Shown: piece by piece, positions 6,181 through 8,620 of the stretch | Layout of the letters: each line of letters starts with the position of its first letter | Numbering within the stretch: the first letter of the stretch is position 1 | DNA from: an uncultured Planctomycetaceae bacterium | Lineage (GTDB): Bacteria; Planctomycetota; Planctomycetia; Pirellulales; Thermoguttaceae | Assembly (NCBI GenBank): GCA_947307005.1 | Contig: CAMZHY010000129.1 | Coordinates: 1 to 8,620 of the forward strand | Length of the DNA stretch: 8,620 nt | Reading direction: 5' to 3' | Position numbers and translations under genes: made by a program | The notes under the pieces: model-generated | Told to the model about the DNA's origin: nothing | Database searches by the model: none | What the model saw: only the letters and a program-made list of their open reading frames with translations

Positions 6181-7092
6181 ATGCGTCTGACAGAAATTGC
6201 TGACGATAGCCGTCTTTTTTCGGCGTTAGTCGTCTGGAGTGAAAGTCGCTTGGGGTGGGTTAAGGTTGCCGATCTTGTGGGTCTCCCTAGAGCGACGTCC
6301 CTTGACTCTGTTCTTCGAGGCGAAGACGGGGTTGATCTTGAATTGATTCGCCAAAAGCTTGACGCGTTTGAACGCGGTGACTGTAATGACTTTGTTGTGA
6401 CGCAGAACGACAAAGTCGAGTATCGTCCGCTACTGACCCCCTCAAAAATTCTCTGTGTTGGTCTTAATTACGCTGGACACATTAAGGAATTTGGCCATGA
6501 GTATCCGTCTGAGCCCGTAATTTTTAGCAAGGCCCCGAGCGCCTTGACTTTTTGTGGAGCGGATATAATTTTGCCTCCCGTTTCGAACCGCGTTGATTAT
6601 GAGGGGGAGTTGGTTGTCGTTATTGGTCGACAGGGAAAGCAGATTTCCGAATCGGACGCCTTAGATTATGTCGCAGGCTACTGTTGTGGAAATGACGTTT
6701 CTGCCCGCGACTGGCAAAAAGAGAAGCCCTCTGGTCAATGGTTTCTTGGCAAGTCCTTTGATTCCTTTGCACCGATTGGTCCTGAACTTGTTACTGCAGA
6801 CGAGATTGAGGATCCTAATTGTCTGAGGATTGAATCTAGACTCAATGGCAAAACGATGCAAGCGGCAAATACGTCGCAGTTTATTTATAAGGTTCAGCGC
6901 GTTATCTCCTATATTTCTCAGGTCATGACGCTTGAACCTGGCGACGTCATTTTTACGGGGACGCCCGACGGAATTGGCGATGTTCGCAAGCCGCCCGTTT
7001 ACCTTTCCGAAGGCGACGTTTTTGAAGTTGAAATCGAAAAGCTTGGCGTCTTGAGGAACCACGTTCACCGTCTTAGTTCTCTGAATCCTTAG
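6181..7092 (+). CDS. Fumarylacetoacetate hydrolase (FAH) family protein
   Basis: This 303-residue cytoplasmic enzyme belongs to the FAH superfamily: metal-dependent hydrolases, isomerases and decarboxylases acting on 2-keto or acylpyruvate-type substrates. An N-terminal segment (1-80) of the kind seen in the 2-hydroxyhepta-2,4-diene-1,7-dioate isomerase / FAHD1-like group precedes the catalytic domain (about 87-300). Visible signatures are GLNYAGHIKE (94-103, with the His/Glu pair H100 and E103), DYEGELVVVIG (139-149, metal ligands E141 and E143), GNDVSARDWQ (170-179, metal ligand D172), GKSFDSFAPIGP (190-201) and FTGTPDGIG (258-266). The closing TGTPxGxG loop and all metal residues are present, so it should be active. 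Possible activities include acylpyruvase, oxaloacetate decarboxylase or an aromatic-degradation isomerase. No aromatic catabolism genes lie nearby, so a housekeeping FAHD1-like role is the simplest reading. The exact substrate is not known from sequence. Confidence 0.92.
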   Translation: MRLTEIADDSRLFSALVVWSESRLGWVKVADLVGLPRATSLDSVLRGEDGVDLELIRQKLDAFERGDCNDFVVTQNDKVEYRPLLTPSKILCVGLNYAGHIKEFGHEYPSEPVIFSKAPSALTFCGADIILPPVSNRVDYEGELVVVIGRQGKQISESDALDYVAGYCCGNDVSARDWQKEKPSGQWFLGKSFDSFAPIGPELVTADEIEDPNCLRIESRLNGKTMQAANTSQFIYKVQRVISYISQVMTLEPGDVIFTGTPDGIGDVRKPPVYLSEGDVFEVEIEKLGVLRNHVHRLSSLNP

Positions 7093-7116
7093 ACGCACTC
7101 TAGGTCAACTTTATAA

Positions 7117-7155
7117 TTGTTGTTTTTTGACGTAATTGTTGGATAATATCACAAC
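7117..7155 (+). promoter_or_regulatory. Possible dtxR promoter with quasi-palindromic operator
   Basis: TTGTTG (7117-7122) and GATAAT (7142-7147) could form a weak promoter with a long 19-base spacer. The -10 lies inside GATAATATC (7142-7150), flanked by GTTG (7138-7141) and CAAC (7152-7155), a near-symmetric element. DtxR-family repressors often bind their own promoter, so this is a candidate autoregulatory site. It would give a leader of roughly 190 bases. Upstream, CAAC/GTTG (7106-7109, 7119-7122) followed by six T is a very weak terminator candidate for the preceding gene. All of this is inferred from pattern only. Confidence 0.25.
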
Positions 7156-7343
7156 CGTAGGAGACGACTGTTTTGCGTTTCAAACCGACTTCTTCATTTT
7201 TATCAGTAGAAGGTTTTAGCGAATAACCAGTTAACGACGTTTTTGAACGTTGTGAAGCGGCTGATCCTCTTCTTGGCGGAACGACGTCTGTAAGGACGTC
7301 CAATTTATCGCGGGGAGAGCGTGACAATTGAAAGCGAGCAACA

Positions 7344-8117
7344 ATGGACGAATCTCATGATTTGACGCAAAGTTTAGAAGATTATCTGGAAACGATCTAC
7401 GAACTTACAGAAGAGGTTGGAGGCGCTCGCGGCAGTAGCGTCGCAGATAAACTTCATGTCAAGCGTCCTTCTGTTACGAGCGCCCTTCGTTCTCTTGCAG
7501 AAAAGGGGTTGGTTAACTATTCTCCATATGGTCCGGTTACACTGACTGAAAAAGGGGAAGTGGAGGCCAAGAAAGTCATTCGACGTCATAAAGCGATGGA
7601 GATTTTTCTCGAGCGCATCCTCGGCGTTGACGGGACCGAGTCGAAGGACGCCGCTTGTCGACTTGAACACGCCATGAATGACGAGATAACGACGCGTCTT
7701 GTTGAATTCGTTGAGTTTGTCGACAGTTGTCCTCGCGTTGGAGCGTCGCTTTTTCGTCGTTCCGATTATCATTGTCGAGAAAAGAATAACGACCAGTATT
7801 GCGCGATGTGTATTCACGGTTGCCTCGACGAGATCGTTCATTCTGGACGTACCGTCGATCTTTCAAGCGTGCACCGTGAATCGCAACCCCTCAGTTCGCT
7901 TAGCGGTAATCGCGAGACTTTGATTTTCGTTCAGTTGGCGGAGGAATTACAGGACCGTCCCGAGTATCCTTCGACATATTGGCGTCCCAATAAGACGCTT
8001 CGTCTTCTCAAGACTGATAAGGAAGGAACTGACGAAATGTTTCACGTTGAGATTGACGGTCGACTCTTTGTGATCAATCTTGAAGACGCAAAGAAAATGG
8101 AAGTTATCCCTTTCTAA
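7344..8117 (+). CDS. DtxR/MntR-family metal-dependent transcriptional regulator
   Basis: This 257-residue cytoplasmic repressor of the DtxR family senses Fe(II) or Mn(II) and controls metal uptake or storage genes. A winged helix-turn-helix covers about 10-72 (SLEDYLETIYEL 10-21; SSVADKLHVKRPSVTSALRSLAEKGLVNY 31-59; GPVTLTEKG 63-71). The dimerisation and metal-binding domain covers about 73-125. Likely ligands are D13, E16, H82, C105, E108 and H109; the Cys in CRLEH is as in DtxR/IdeR, while D13/E16 resemble MntR. Next comes a cysteine-rich segment (C129, H143, C144, C153, C156, H158, C160) and then a FeoA/SH3-like C-terminal domain (about 180-257). The start is the only ATG after an in-frame TGA at 7329; the ribosome site is weak (AAAGCGAG). 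No metal transporter is adjacent, so the regulon must be elsewhere. Family call is firm, the metal is uncertain. Confidence 0.93.
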   Translation: MDESHDLTQSLEDYLETIYELTEEVGGARGSSVADKLHVKRPSVTSALRSLAEKGLVNYSPYGPVTLTEKGEVEAKKVIRRHKAMEIFLERILGVDGTESKDAACRLEHAMNDEITTRLVEFVEFVDSCPRVGASLFRRSDYHCREKNNDQYCAMCIHGCLDEIVHSGRTVDLSSVHRESQPLSSLSGNRETLIFVQLAEELQDRPEYPSTYWRPNKTLRLLKTDKEGTDEMFHVEIDGRLFVINLEDAKKMEVIPF

Positions 8118-8145
8118 CTCGCGCTTCTTCGTCGTCATTTGGGGA

Positions 8146-8620
8146 TCAGTCAAGAGAATTCGCCGCGTCAACGAGGAGACTGTAGACGTCGTCCGCGTTT
8201 TCCGCCTCCCTGAGGCGTTCAAGGACGCCGGGAGCGTTTAGTATTCGTGAAAGTCGACTAAGAGAGCGCAAGTAGCAAACGTCTGAGCGACAGCAGAGGA
8301 GGAAAAAAAGATCGGAAAGCGATCCGCGAGGACCTCCGAACGGAACGCCGCTTCGAGCAATTGCAACGGCGAGAAAATCCTGAGAAATGAGGCTGGGAGT
8401 CGGTCTCCGAGGATGGAGGATTGCGATTCCTGATTCAAGAGCGGTCGATTCCATCTCTTCACGTTCGGTAAGCGCTCGGGTCATCTTGTTGGCCTCCCAA
8501 ACTAGCCCTGCGTCTTCTGCAAGCTTCGCAATTTCAGAGAGAACAGAAGAGCGCGTTCTAGCAGGAAAATCCAGCGTTATGGCGCTTGGGAAAAGGAGGT
8601 CGCAGAACGCGACGTCCTCG
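8146..8620 (-). CDS. PTS EIIA protein, PtsN-like (5' end outside the window)
   Basis: The minus-strand frame is open from the right edge to TGA at 8146-8148, giving the last 157 residues; the N-terminus is missing. An ATG at 8484 lies inside the domain and is not the true start, because the sequence upstream of it continues the family pattern (ITLDFPARTRSSVLSEIAKLAE). This is the EIIA domain of the fructose/mannitol/nitrogen type. REEMESTALESGIAILHPRRP (from about 8460) carries the phospho-accepting His at codon 8415-8413, equivalent to the His in the PtsN motif STGIGxGxAIPH. Such proteins take phosphate from HPr or NPr and often act as regulators, not transporters; planctomycetes tend to have stand-alone copies. 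It converges with the dtxR-like gene, 28 bases apart, and no other PTS genes are seen. An upstream DNA-binding or other domain cannot be excluded. Confidence 0.88.
   Translation of the reverse strand, partial: EDVAFCDLLFPSAITLDFPARTRSSVLSEIAKLAEDAGLVWEANKMTRALTEREEMESTALESGIAILHPRRPTPSLISQDFLAVAIARSGVPFGGPRGSLSDLFFLLCCRSDVCYLRSLSRLSRILNAPGVLERLREAENADDVYSLLVDAANSLD

Noticed and set aside
7100..7327. 75-codon open frame on the minus strand between the FAH-family gene and dtxR
   Set aside because: It has only TTG or ATT starts, no ribosome site, no recognisable domain, and it covers the region that should hold the dtxR promoter. A small unknown gene cannot be fully excluded.

Overview
The window reads as ordinary bacterial chromosome. 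It holds seven protein-coding genes (two cut by the window edges), no RNA genes, no CRISPR and no recognisable mobile element. The likely source is a member of the Planctomycetota, possibly an anaerobic or gut-type relative of Pirellulales. This is an inference from the gene mix: a large sigma-54 with a lineage-specific insertion, a TolQ/ExbB protein with an N-terminal signal peptide, an LplT/Aas-type MFS protein, a DtxR-family regulator and a stand-alone PtsN-type EIIA. It also rests on the scarcity of strong Shine-Dalgarno sites. I could not test it by database search.

Left part, all on the minus strand. Positions 1-1179 hold the first 393 residues of an MFS transporter of the lysophospholipid-flipping LplT/Aas type, which runs off the left edge. 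A 387-base intergenic region follows (1180-1566). It contains a 19-bp perfect inverted repeat, a 12-bp palindrome and a probable intrinsic terminator for rpoN. Next comes an apparent two-gene operon read right to left: a MotA/TolQ/ExbB channel protein (3440-4480), then 40 bases later rpoN (1567-3399). The RpoN protein is 610 residues, well above the usual ~480, with a divergent promoter-reading box.

Centre and right, plus strand. Divergent from the exbB-rpoN pair, across a 332-base gap, is pgk (4813-6000), phosphoglycerate kinase of glycolysis. A strong hairpin separates it from a fumarylacetoacetate hydrolase-family enzyme (6181-7092). After a 251-base gap that probably holds a promoter comes a DtxR/MntR-type metal-dependent regulator (7344-8117) with a FeoA-like C-terminal domain and a cysteine cluster. 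Convergent with it at the right edge is the C-terminal part of a PtsN-like EIIA protein (8146-8620, minus).

Functional picture. There is no obvious single pathway. The genes cover membrane lipid recycling, an energised inner-membrane channel, alternative sigma factor activity, glycolysis, metal-dependent repression and PTS-type regulation. RpoN and PtsN are historically linked (sigma-54 and EIIA-Ntr), but here they lie 4.7 kb apart. I saw no convincing undescribed system. The points most worth checking are the unusual sigma-54, its pairing with a TolQ/ExbB protein that has no partner here, and the cysteine-rich DtxR regulator.
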